DNA of 11,954 nt from Sporisorium sorghi (GCA_023212695.1 JALCCG010000442.1:1-11954); one strand, 5' to 3'. Positions 1 to 8,123 are shown, counted from the first letter of the stretch. The notes: generated by a model not told the origin, from the sequence alone. Translations and numbers: made by a program.

Positions 1-55
1 CGCTTATCACTGCAAGATCTTTGCTGGCTCTTTTTCGCTTTTTCTTCGGCAAGTC

Positions 56-96
56 TTTTTTTTTTTTTTTTTTTTTTCCTTTTTTTTTTTTTTTTT
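56..96. repeat. Interrupted poly(T) tract (T22-CC-T17)
   Basis: A run of 22 T (56-77), then CC, then 17 T (80-96), inside a wider pyrimidine-rich stretch reaching about position 110. On the minus strand it reads as poly(A). It lies about 1.27 kb upstream of the dioxygenase ATG, so it may belong to the promoter of a gene off the left edge. Runs of this kind exclude nucleosomes in other fungi; that role here is inference. Exact lengths of such runs are prone to sequencing error. Confidence 0.85.
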
Positions 97-782
97 CCTT
101 CTTCTTTCTATCAAAAGCCAATCTGATTTTGTTGAGCTTGATCGAGTCATTCGTTCGGCAACGGCCGAGTGAGCAAGGGACGTTGGAATCGGGCGAGAAA
201 CCGTTTCTGTTTGTATTGGCGGAACATTCAGGATCGACCACGTACAGCGAACCGGGACCGGGTCCTGGACGTCGAAGCGGAAACGGGCAGCAGCTCAGCG
301 TCACTGTGCTCCCGACCTTTCTTCTCCACACAAAGGCAGCTGGAACCGGAATCAACGGCTAACATTTGTCAGAACGCAGAATGGCGGGTGAAAGTCGGGA
401 ACAGAGCTAGAGAGCAGAGGCCTGAGGAGGGGAAGAATGCGGGGCCAGGAAGATGCCGGGCGCTAGTTGCGCCCAGAAGGATCTTTCCGAGAGAAGGCGG
501 AAGCGGGAGCGCATTCACGGATCTTGCCTGCAAACGCCTTCGTTCCCTTGCTGTGGTCTTGTTTTCCGCAAACAAACTCTGCATCCGTCTGGGCCGACGT
601 GCTTTGTATAGCCCAGCTAGGGACGAGGTCTTCACGGCCGGCGAGAAGGCGAGACTACGAAGTACGGCGCAGCGATCGGCACCGGCAGCTGCTAGCAGAC
701 CAAAAGCATTCACGACCAATGCTGCTGCTGCGTCTCTGTGTTTGTTTGAGCGCCAGAGTTGATCCCTCATGCACACCGGTTT

Positions 783-834
783 GCACCCTGCACCCTGCAC
801 CCTGCAGTCGCTTAAAGTGCGAGCGAGCGAGCGA
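783..834. repeat. Two adjacent short tandem repeats
   Basis: Positions 784-804 hold three perfect copies of the 7-mer CACCCTG. Fifteen bases later, 819-834 holds four perfect copies of GCGA. Both units are too short and too few to be a transposon or a telomere array. They look like simple sequence formed by replication slippage, about 540 bp upstream of the dioxygenase start. Confidence 0.8.
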
Positions 835-1206
835 ACCTAGGTATCAACTGACTCTCGGAATGATGCGGGAGTCTTCGGAAGAAGGCGGCTTTTGCTGTCC
901 AAAAAAATCCTTTTATGTTCAGCCTCTCCCGCTCTAACAAGATAAAATTTTGGCCAGATCGGTCGATAAGCCAGAAACACCACCGATCTCGATAGCCGCC
1001 GCCCAAGCGACGGCCGCGCTCTTGGAAAGGTTGTCCCGAACGTCCATTCGCAGATGGCGTGCTCGAGCATCTGGATCGTGTAGTCTCGATACCCTCCGCC
1101 GGGCTTACTCGCAAGCTTGCCGCCAGTTGTGTCGCAGCGATGCTCACCGATGAATTCACCGCTCAAGACACCTTCGACGGTTTGCGTGCTCGAAGCATGT
1201 GACTGT

Positions 1207-1219
1207 TGCGACTGTCGCA
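1207..1219. promoter_or_regulatory. Short palindrome upstream of dioxygenase gene
   Basis: TGCGAC-T-GTCGCA is a perfect 6-bp inverted repeat around one central base, about 150 bp before the ATG at 1371 and upstream of the TATA-like element. Symmetric sites in this position often bind dimeric transcription factors, but I recognise no specific factor consensus, and it lacks the CGG half-sites usual for Zn2Cys6 proteins. The symmetry is seen; a function is a guess. Confidence 0.25.
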
Positions 1220-1281
1220 CTCGCAATCGAGGTCCGAATCTGTGGTTCACACTGGCTAATCCAAAGCTTGAGCTGGGCGAC

Positions 1282-1287
1282 ATATAA
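1282..1287 (+). promoter_or_regulatory. TATA-like element of dioxygenase gene
   Basis: ATATAA lies 83 bp before the ATG at 1371. It is the only clear TATA-type match I see close to this start in otherwise GC-rich DNA. If used, it would place transcription initiation roughly 30 to 60 bp downstream and give a short leader. There is no experimental support. Confidence 0.35.
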
Positions 1288-1370
1288 TCACAATCAGGGC
1301 GGTTTCGTAGGAGGCTTCGTTTCAGACACCACCACATCACCCCGAAAGGCTTGAGACCTGAAACCAAGAG

Positions 1371-2795
1371 ATGGCTCCGGTCGCTGTTAGCAACGCTTCA
1401 GAGTCGGCGCCTGCACCCGGCTCGAAGCAGGTCGCTTCGTCGGGGCTCGTCCAATTCCACGGCTCAAACATCGCCTTTGCTTCTTCTACAGAGCCTTATC
1501 AGCGTCGACTGAGGCTCGTCGAGAGCGATCCTGACTCGGCAGATATCACCTTCCCGCTCATCCTGCGTCCAATTCGAGCCGATGGCACCGCCGCTGGCCT
1601 CACCACACCACAGCTCGTCGAAGCTGTCAAACCTCTCGCCCCGACCCCATCCACCACCTACCAGCCGTCAGCGCTGCAGCAGCTCATGGACGCACACGGC
1701 GGTGCGGTGCACTTCAAAGACCTACCCATCCGCACCGCCGACGATTTCAGCCAGTTCATGCACGCCGCCCTCGCCGGCACCGCCTCCGCCGGCAGCAGCG
1801 ACACGTACAACCTCTGGACACCGCACGTCGACAAGGGCCTCATGGTCATCCGGCACGCCATGGCGCCCAACGTCGCTACGGCCAACGAGGGCCCACCGCA
1901 CCAGGCGATCGGCTCGCACAACGAGTACGGCCTCTCGCCGCACTATCCCTCGGTGATCGCATTCTGTTGCCTCTCTGCCCCGACATCGGGAGGGCAGACG
2001 CCGATCGTGAACAGCGTGGCGCTGTATGATCGGCTGCAGAGGACGGTGCCGAGGTATGTGGAGAAGATTACGAGAAGGGGTCTGACGTTTGTCATTCATC
2101 ATCCGGTAGCCAAGGTGGACGGGAGCGTGCAGGGGAATAGTCTTTATAATGCGGATTCGTTCGGGCCCGCGGCTGAGGCGGAGGTGGATCTCGGCAGCTT
2201 GAGTGAGGAGGAGAAGAGGAGGCTCGTTGAGGAGAACATTTTGGATTTGGCGCGCGAGGGCGGTTGGGGCGGCTCTGTGGCCGACGATGATGGCCAGGAG
2301 GAGGGAAAGTTGGGCGCATGGCATCAGCGAGGCTTCTCGTGGACCTGGCTCCCCGACGGCTCGATCAACGTCTTCCAGCGCGTCCCCGGCATCCGCCTCC
2401 ATCCAACTCTCCACAAACCGGCCTACTTCAACAACGTCGGCAACAGATACGCCTACGCAAAGGAGCACGGCTGCCTCCAACCTCCGCACTACTCTGAAAC
2501 CAAGAAAGACTACTTCCCCCCGCCATCGTTCCCGCTCCCGCTCGGCCAAGAGGTGCAAAGCGCAGAAGGGACGGCGGAGGAAGACGAGGCGATCCCGCTC
2601 GACTGGCTCGAAGCAGCGCATCGTTGGACGCTGGAGCTCCAGGCGCACGTCGAGTGGCACCAGGGCGATGTTCTGGTCATCGACAACCTCGCCGTGCAGC
2701 ACGCAAGAACGCCTTGGACGGGTCCGCGCAAGCTCGTCGCCAGCTTGTGGGACCAGCGCTCGTATCTCGACAAGAACGTCCCGCTGCGAACTTAG
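1371..2795 (+). CDS. TauD/TfdA-family Fe(II)/2-oxoglutarate dioxygenase
   Basis: A 474-residue protein, probably a cytosolic non-haem iron oxygenase that couples 2-oxoglutarate decarboxylation to hydroxylation of an unknown small molecule. The facial triad is visible. H183-N-E185 supplies the first two ligands; HxE in place of the commoner HxD is as in clavaminate synthase and SyrP-like enzymes. It is followed by a Gly-Gly-Gln-Thr-Pro segment near 200. The distal ligand is H444 in the GDVLVIDNLAVQH motif (432-444), and R453 is the likely 2-oxoglutarate-binding arginine. At 474 residues it is much longer than TauD (about 280). The extra length is an N-terminal part of roughly 80 residues and an acidic, Glu-rich insert around 267-318. 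There is no signal peptide or membrane segment. The first ATG has a purine at -3, and the frame is unbroken with no intron needed. It converges on RPO41. The family call is firm, the substrate unknown. Confidence 0.88.
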   Translation: MAPVAVSNASESAPAPGSKQVASSGLVQFHGSNIAFASSTEPYQRRLRLVESDPDSADITFPLILRPIRADGTAAGLTTPQLVEAVKPLAPTPSTTYQPSALQQLMDAHGGAVHFKDLPIRTADDFSQFMHAALAGTASAGSSDTYNLWTPHVDKGLMVIRHAMAPNVATANEGPPHQAIGSHNEYGLSPHYPSVIAFCCLSAPTSGGQTPIVNSVALYDRLQRTVPRYVEKITRRGLTFVIHHPVAKVDGSVQGNSLYNADSFGPAAEAEVDLGSLSEEEKRRLVEENILDLAREGGWGGSVADDDGQEEGKLGAWHQRGFSWTWLPDGSINVFQRVPGIRLHPTLHKPAYFNNVGNRYAYAKEHGCLQPPHYSETKKDYFPPPSFPLPLGQEVQSAEGTAEEDEAIPLDWLEAAHRWTLELQAHVEWHQGDVLVIDNLAVQHARTPWTGPRKLVASLWDQRSYLDKNVPLRT

Positions 2796-2942
2796 CTTCT
2801 GTGCTCACAAACAATTCAATGGTCACAAGTTCATCCTGTGTGTGTCAACGGATACAATTGCAGTGTGTGTGAAGAGTCTAGAATGTGGTGGTGACATTAG
2901 ATAGATCCATGGATGTATACGGAGAATATGTTTGGGGGAAGA
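2796..2942. other. Convergent 3' intergenic region
   Basis: These 147 bp separate two stop codons on opposite strands. Two GT-rich runs (around 2838 and 2863) are present, but no long homopolymer. Both 3' UTRs must lie here, so the transcripts of the dioxygenase and RPO41 genes may overlap at their ends. I see no gene or definable terminator. Confidence 0.6.
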
Positions 2943-5900
2943 TCAGGAGAAGAAGTACAGCGAGCCTTTGATCTCGTTGACGTCGAACGAGCCTTTGGCA
3001 GGGATGGGCGGCAAGATGTCGGCGAGATCGACAAACTTGGCCTTGAACTTGGTCTCCCACTCTGCATCCTTGTCCTTTTTGGTTTTGCGCGTCTTCTTCT
3101 TCTTGGGTGCTGCTGATGCTGCGGCGTCCACGTCTTCGTCCTGGCCCAGCTCAGACTCGCCAACGAGATCCTCTTCAGCGCCTGCAGGCAGCTCGTCCGC
3201 GCCCTCCTCTGCATCCGCCTCGCTCTCCGCAGCGGAAGACTTGGACGGCTTGCCAAGCACCACATCGCCCACCTCGCCCTGCAGCTTGGCCAGCTGCTCC
3301 TCGGGCATCGCCAACAACGCCTCGTTCGGCGACGACGCATCGGCACCAGCTGCACTAGCCACATCGTCCACAGACTTGGCTCGCGATCCCCTCCTGCGCG
3401 TCGCACTCTGCAGCGACACCACGGGCACCTTGTAACCCGCGTAGCGCTGGAGGAACTCCTCGCGCAGCCGATGCAGGATGTCCTGCGAGTGGAGGCGCAC
3501 AAACGTCTCGCGGATCATGTCGGACATGGTGTCGATGTCGGCGGCGTGCGTCCAGTACGAGTCGTGCACCGACGCGAATGTGAGCCCGGCCGCGTGGCAC
3601 TCGAGCGCGGTGAGGATCATGTGCGTCGCGTCGAGGCTGTGGATGAAGTTGGGCGGGAAGGCCGAGGCTTGTTTGGCGGGCGAGACTTCCGAGTTGGAGA
3701 GAGGGTCGTGGATGAAGACGGTCTGCATCGCTGTTGAGACCTGCTTCTTTTTGCTCTTGCGGTAGGGCTGGACGACGGGCAGGCCGAGGGCGGTGGTCCA
3801 GATGACCGAGGTCATTTGCTCCTTGACGATGCGGTCGGCTTTGGCGGGGTCGCGCGAGAAGCCACGGGCATCGGCGCGCTTCAAGGTGGCCTCGCTCGGG
3901 ATGTACGGCCGCGTGGCCTCCTCGAGCCTCTGTGCAGGAATCGACTTGGCAATCACCTTGGCCGAGAAGCTGAGCCAGTCCTGAATCTTTTGCGCACCCG
4001 AGAAGAGGTTGCCGATGCACGACATGATGACCTTGGCCAGGTGGCTGGCGGCGGCAAAGAGGTCCTCGGCAGGCACATCGCCTCGATCCGCGAGCTGTCG
4101 CATGACCTGGTTCTTGGCGCCGATGAACGTGACACCATAGACGGTCGTCATGACGGTCTGCTTGACCACCTTTCGCGTAACTTTGCCCTGAAGGATGCTA
4201 GCGAGACGATCGCCTTTGGCTGCCTCTTCATCGAGCACCTTGATGACCAGATCGGCGACTCCCGAGTAGACGTCGGCGGGTCGCTCACCGCGCGACAGGT
4301 TGACCTGCTTGGCACCTGCCAGATCACCACCGAGCGCGGCATAGTGCTGCAGACCATTGCACGTGCCGTCCTGGTGAACGGGGAGGGACGACTCGTACGC
4401 TTCGGGTCCCTCGGGGTGGTCGAGGGCGGCCTTGAGCTCCATGGAGGAAGCAAGGCACTGCCAGGGATCGTCAGCCTTGAGCCACCAACGGTTACCGTCG
4501 AGCGGGCGCTCAACACTGTCTCGAATGTCGGCCTCGTGGTCGATGGCAAACTGCTCTCGTTCGGCGAAGCTGGCCTTGTCGTAGCCGAACACGTTCGAGA
4601 TGTGGATCCTGAGCCAGCGCAGACCGGCTTTGCCCAGCGGCTTGCTGTCCGCAAACATAAGCAGACCACGGCAGAGATCGTTGCCAATGTGGTTCAGATG
4701 CGGCGGCATGGGATAGGCACGCCCACGGAAATCCATGTTGTGCGGGAAGTAGAAGCGCTCGCCGACATAGGCACGCGCGATCTCGAGCTTGTAGTTGACG
4801 TCGCAGCGCTGCGAGTGATTCGAGGCGCGCTGCTGGTTCCACTGCTTGAGGCGCTGCAGGTATACCGAGCGCGCCTTGATGTCGTGGTCGTAGTTGTCGG
4901 GCTTCTGCGGTTCGGGCGCCTCCATCTCGATGGGCGGCATGTCGGCGATGTCCTTGCCTGAGTTCCACACTTCGAGCATGACGTCAAAGATGGGCTTGTT
5001 GATCTTCCACGAAGTGTTTCCGAGCACATCGAGCGCCGCGAGGACCGTGTCGAGGTCGCCGTTGTCCGAGGCAGCACGCAGATACGAGCCCTGCTCTGCG
5101 CTGTCCTTGAATCGCATGGCACTCTGACGCACCGAGTAGTATCCGCCCGAGTCGTGCGAGGTCCACGGCTTGGGTGGCACGAGCATGGGAAGGTGGCGTG
5201 GATGCAGAGTCTCTTGGATCGAGTCCTTGTCCAAGCGCTTTGCGATCACCTCGTTGAGCTTGATGACGCCGAGCTTCTTGCCGCCGAGGTACTGGTAGGT
5301 CGAGTAGAAGGCGGGCTGGTCCTCTTCCCATAGGACGCCGTCGCGATCGGTGGCTTTGCGGTTGACGGTGGCGACGTGCATGAGGTGCTGCACGAGGTAG
5401 CTGCCCACACGCGCTCGAACGGTCTGAGTCCATCTGGGGATAGAGGAGAGAACACCCTCGTCCTCCTGCTGCTTCTGCCAAGCCTTGATCTCGCGACGAG
5501 CGGCGAGATCGATCAAGCCGCGCTTGCGCAGCGTTGTCTGGGCAGCATGGGCATTGGAAAAGATCTTGGGGTTCTTGCGGACGACCTCGGAGTGGTACTC
5601 CATCTCGATGGCGCGGCCGACGGCGAGAAGCGCACGCGTGGTCTTCATGCCGTCCGAGACACCGCCGTTGCCGCTCATGCGCATGAGCTCAAGGATGGTG
5701 ATGAGCGCGAGCTTGGAAGGCGAGAGCAGACGCAGGAAGGGAAGAATCTGCTGCTCCATGGGCAGCATGGCCTTCTTGTCGTGCTTGTGCGAGTTGGCAT
5801 CCTCGTCGAGACGTGCCATGTCTTCCTTGAGCGTGACTTGCAGCTTGTTGTACCATTCCCACATCCACCTTTGGAGCGGCTTGGACTGGAGTGCACCGGT

Positions 5901-7601
5901 GGTCTGCAATCCGAGCTCCTCGAGCTTTTCGGCAGAGTGCTCGAGACGCTTCCTTGCCGCCTCGAGGGCAGAGTGTTCGAGCCACTTTTGACGCTCGTAC
6001 GGGTCGCTGATGCTTCGACGTGCCTCCTGGACGATGGAGAGGTTCTCCTTCAAGGAAGCAAGGTTGAAAGGCATCTCGCCGCCCTTGTTTTCCGGATCCT
6101 TGCCGAGACGACTCGCCTTGGAGCTAGTCTTGACAGGGACGAGCTCGGGAATGCTGGCGACCAGGTCTTCGTGCGATGCCTTGTCACTGCTCTGTGCCTC
6201 GGAGAGCACCCTGCGACCATCGAGAATGCTCTGTGCGGTCTCGAGCTCCTTGAGCATGCCGCTCTCGCCCATCTGGTTGGCGACGTTGGTCAAGCTGCGC
6301 AGGACGAGTTCGGCATCGACTTCGCCCTCACGAGATTGGTCGATGCTCTTGGAGCCGAGGGGGCCGTGAACGTCAAGATCTTCTGCCGAGTCTGGGTTGA
6401 ACACGGACGAAGTGAGGATGCTGTCGAGACCGTACTCGGCGCGCTTGATAGAGAGGACGAGGTCGTCGAGAGCGGGAGCCGAGGAGGGGTAGCGCCCCGA
6501 GCGTTGCAATGCGACGATACCGCGCGCCATGGTAGCAAAAGTGGCTGGGTTGGGCATGGGATCCGGCGAAGGTGGCTGATCGCTCTGGGCTGAGGCTAGA
6601 GAGCTCTCCATGTCGCGCCAGAGCTTCCATGCACGGTTGAGCCAGTCTGCTGTGCCTTCCAAGGACTCGGCCTGGTAGGCTTTGCGGAAGTAGGCCTGGA
6701 GCATGGAGTTGTACGTCCACACCTCGATGGGGGACTGGTACTGACCAAGCTCGCCAAGGTCCTGCTGTCCATCGTTCTGATCGACGATGCCCTGAGCGAG
6801 ACGCTTTCGGAGCTCCCACAACTCACGCGAGCGAGCGGCGGCTTGGCTGCGGAGGTCGGTGAAGACCTTGTGCGCACGGCTGATGAGTCCCGTTCCAAGA
6901 CAGGCTTTGAGGATGCTGACGTACTCGACGGATTTGGCGGCGGGGTAAAAAGTCTCGTCTGCGCTGCTCATGGTGAGGCCGGAGAGGTCGCCAAAGGAGA
7001 GACCGGTCATGGACGAGTCGAGGAGGGCGGTCGAGGTGGTCGGGATGGGCGTGCCGGACTTGTTCTTGGGCGCCATCTGCCTTCGCAGGAGGTAGGAGCG
7101 TTCAGCGACATCGGGTGGCAAGGGAGTGGGCAAGCGTGTGAGCGGAGAGCCGGTTGCAAAGGCGTAGGGGACGAACCTGCTGCGACGGTCGGTGCGCTGC
7201 GAAGATGAGGAGGCAGAAGAGGATGAAGCTGACGTTGATGCTGCTGCTGATGCCGAGGAGGAGCTGCTTGAGGCGTGTTGTGGCTCTCCTTGCTGTTGCT
7301 GCAACGATATCGAGGAAGATGGCACGGATGCGTGCTGTTCATGGTGATCACGATGTGGCTCTGCGGCTGGACTTGCCTGACTGCGCGGTCCTTTTGTGCT
7401 GAAGGGGAGGGCTGTGACGGCCCTAGGATGCCGGAGAGACAGGGACGAAGTCCATGTTGACGTCGAGGGAGAGGCTCGTGTCCATCTTCTTGCTGACGAT
7501 GTTGACAGTAGTGAGGAAGATGATGACGAAGACGGCGCCGATGCAGAGGCAAAGGAAGCCATCGACGATCTGCGAACCAGCGCAGCTTGCTTGGCGATCA
7601 T
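2943..7601 (-). CDS. RPO41: Mitochondrial DNA-directed RNA polymerase (T7-like)
   Basis: A 1552-residue nuclear-encoded, single-subunit RNA polymerase that transcribes mitochondrial DNA. Residues 1-80 contain no Asp or Glu and ten Lys/Arg, as in a matrix-targeting presequence, followed by a Ser/Gln/His low-complexity stretch to about 135. Two PPR-like helical repeats lie near 224-257 and 292-335. The conserved N-terminal polymerase domain includes the Trp-rich segment at W579. Catalytic motifs are complete: DFRGR (957-961); motif A with D1078 in DGTCNGLQHY; motif B R1143...K1147...Y1155-G1156; and motif C HDSYWTH with D1347. The A-to-C spacing (269) is close to T7 (275). The specificity loop is near 1265-1300. 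A Ser/Ala/acidic then Lys-rich segment (about 1396-1514) precedes the conserved ending in FFS. It is longer than yeast Rpo41 (about 1350) and human POLRMT (about 1230). The ATG at 7601 has A at -3. No intron is apparent. Confidence 0.96.
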   Translation of the reverse strand: MIAKQAALVRRSSMASFASASAPSSSSSSSLLSTSSARRWTRASPSTSTWTSSLSLRHPRAVTALPFSTKGPRSQASPAAEPHRDHHEQHASVPSSSISLQQQQGEPQHASSSSSSASAAASTSASSSSASSSSQRTDRRSRFVPYAFATGSPLTRLPTPLPPDVAERSYLLRRQMAPKNKSGTPIPTTSTALLDSSMTGLSFGDLSGLTMSSADETFYPAAKSVEYVSILKACLGTGLISRAHKVFTDLRSQAAARSRELWELRKRLAQGIVDQNDGQQDLGELGQYQSPIEVWTYNSMLQAYFRKAYQAESLEGTADWLNRAWKLWRDMESSLASAQSDQPPSPDPMPNPATFATMARGIVALQRSGRYPSSAPALDDLVLSIKRAEYGLDSILTSSVFNPDSAEDLDVHGPLGSKSIDQSREGEVDAELVLRSLTNVANQMGESGMLKELETAQSILDGRRVLSEAQSSDKASHEDLVASIPELVPVKTSSKASRLGKDPENKGGEMPFNLASLKENLSIVQEARRSISDPYERQKWLEHSALEAARKRLEHSAEKLEELGLQTTGALQSKPLQRWMWEWYNKLQVTLKEDMARLDEDANSHKHDKKAMLPMEQQILPFLRLLSPSKLALITILELMRMSGNGGVSDGMKTTRALLAVGRAIEMEYHSEVVRKNPKIFSNAHAAQTTLRKRGLIDLAARREIKAWQKQQEDEGVLSSIPRWTQTVRARVGSYLVQHLMHVATVNRKATDRDGVLWEEDQPAFYSTYQYLGGKKLGVIKLNEVIAKRLDKDSIQETLHPRHLPMLVPPKPWTSHDSGGYYSVRQSAMRFKDSAEQGSYLRAASDNGDLDTVLAALDVLGNTSWKINKPIFDVMLEVWNSGKDIADMPPIEMEAPEPQKPDNYDHDIKARSVYLQRLKQWNQQRASNHSQRCDVNYKLEIARAYVGERFYFPHNMDFRGRAYPMPPHLNHIGNDLCRGLLMFADSKPLGKAGLRWLRIHISNVFGYDKASFAEREQFAIDHEADIRDSVERPLDGNRWWLKADDPWQCLASSMELKAALDHPEGPEAYESSLPVHQDGTCNGLQHYAALGGDLAGAKQVNLSRGERPADVYSGVADLVIKVLDEEAAKGDRLASILQGKVTRKVVKQTVMTTVYGVTFIGAKNQVMRQLADRGDVPAEDLFAAASHLAKVIMSCIGNLFSGAQKIQDWLSFSAKVIAKSIPAQRLEEATRPYIPSEATLKRADARGFSRDPAKADRIVKEQMTSVIWTTALGLPVVQPYRKSKKKQVSTAMQTVFIHDPLSNSEVSPAKQASAFPPNFIHSLDATHMILTALECHAAGLTFASVHDSYWTHAADIDTMSDMIRETFVRLHSQDILHRLREEFLQRYAGYKVPVVSLQSATRRRGSRAKSVDDVASAAGADASSPNEALLAMPEEQLAKLQGEVGDVVLGKPSKSSAAESEADAEEGADELPAGAEEDLVGESELGQDEDVDAAASAAPKKKKTRKTKKDKDAEWETKFKAKFVDLADILPPIPAKGSFDVNEIKGSLYFFS

Positions 7602-7657
7602 CTTGCGACGGACGAGGTGGCGGTGCGATGCGAAATTCTGACTGTCACTCGCTGTGG

Positions 7658-7975
7658 CTATCCGGAGTAGCTTGTTCGGATTCCAGCCGATGCGGTCGCC
7701 TTGCGTGGGAAGGGTGCTTGTCCGAAGCCGTCGTTTTCTAGTGTATGAGAAAAGGCTTGACCGTGACCGTGAGAAGGAGCGGATGATCCGAAGTGATGGT
7801 GAAGAGAGAGGAGGAAGGACTCAGATTCTTCGGCAAGCAGGCTTTGCTCACCCGTTGTTGTGCCACACGACCAGAAACCTTGATTTTCTTCGCAACAGCT
7901 TGGAACGCAGGGAAAATTTTGGTGAGAAGAGAAGGAGGGGGAAAAAAAAAAAAAAAAAAAAAAAAAAAAACGCAT
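7658..7975 (-). other. Possible upstream ORF in the RPO41 leader, containing poly(T)
   Basis: An ATG at 7975 (minus strand) opens a 105-codon frame that ends at 7658, only 56 bp before the RPO41 ATG. It begins Met-Arg and runs straight through the homopolymer, read as T29 on this strand, giving nine Phe in a row. The rest resembles no family. It matters only if RPO41 transcription starts upstream of 7975; its reading frame would then change with any indel in the T run. I regard it as probably not a protein gene. Confidence 0.2.
7942..7970. repeat. Poly(A) run, 29 bases
   Basis: Uninterrupted A29 on the plus strand, preceded by a purine-rich stretch. It sits 341 bp upstream of the RPO41 ATG and reads as T29 in the RPO41 direction. 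It pairs in inverted order with the T35 run that begins 43 bases further on. I see no target-site duplication that would mark it as the tail of a retroelement. Confidence 0.9.
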
Positions 7976-8011
7976 CCAGGCGCCGAGCGAATTTTTTCAC
8001 CTCCACAGCTC

Positions 8012-8013
<2 letters not shown>

Positions 8014-8048
<35 letters not shown>
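8014..8048. repeat. Poly(T) run, 35 bases
   Basis: Uninterrupted T35 on the plus strand, 43 bases after the A29 run. Together they form an inverted homopolymer pair able to fold as an A:T (or A:U) hairpin. It lies about 413 bp upstream of the RPO41 ATG. Confidence 0.9.
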
Positions 8049-8085
8049 CATGAATTTTTCAAGAATTCTGGAACCGGAATCTTGC

Positions 8086-8123
8086 TGAGATCGGGTCGAT
8101 CTACAAGCTGGGAACCGATCTCA
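8086..8123. repeat. 9-bp inverted repeat, 20-base loop
   Basis: TGAGATCGG (8086-8094) is matched by its exact reverse complement CCGATCTCA (8115-8123). The arms are too short and the loop too long to claim a function. Recorded because a longer inverted repeat lies in the same intergenic region. Confidence 0.45.

Larger units (their letters stand above)
1..1370. other. Upstream non-coding region, no supportable gene
   Basis: This stretch precedes the dioxygenase gene. Several frames stay open for 100 to 200 codons, but their translations are Arg/Ser/Pro-rich, overlap one another on both strands and match no family I recognise; the longest minus-strand one opens with TTG rather than ATG. I see no tRNA box A/B pair and no transposon protein. 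It contains a pyrimidine tract at the left edge, a 7-bp tandem repeat, a GCGA tetranucleotide repeat, a short palindrome and a TATA-like element, each listed separately. It is probably the promoter and leader of the gene at 1371, perhaps shared with a divergent gene off the left edge. Confidence 0.55.

Noticed and set aside
1..1370. tRNA or other structured RNA gene
   Set aside because: No paired A-box/B-box and no cloverleaf visible by eye.
1722..2702. 326-codon minus-strand frame antisense to the oxygenase
   Set aside because: It starts with GTG, which is not expected in a fungal nuclear gene, and is a mirror of codon bias in the real gene.
3816..6593. Two long plus-strand frames (381 and 405 codons) antisense to RPO41
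   Set aside because: They start with TTG and GTG. The RPO41 strand has all catalytic motifs, so these are antisense shadows.
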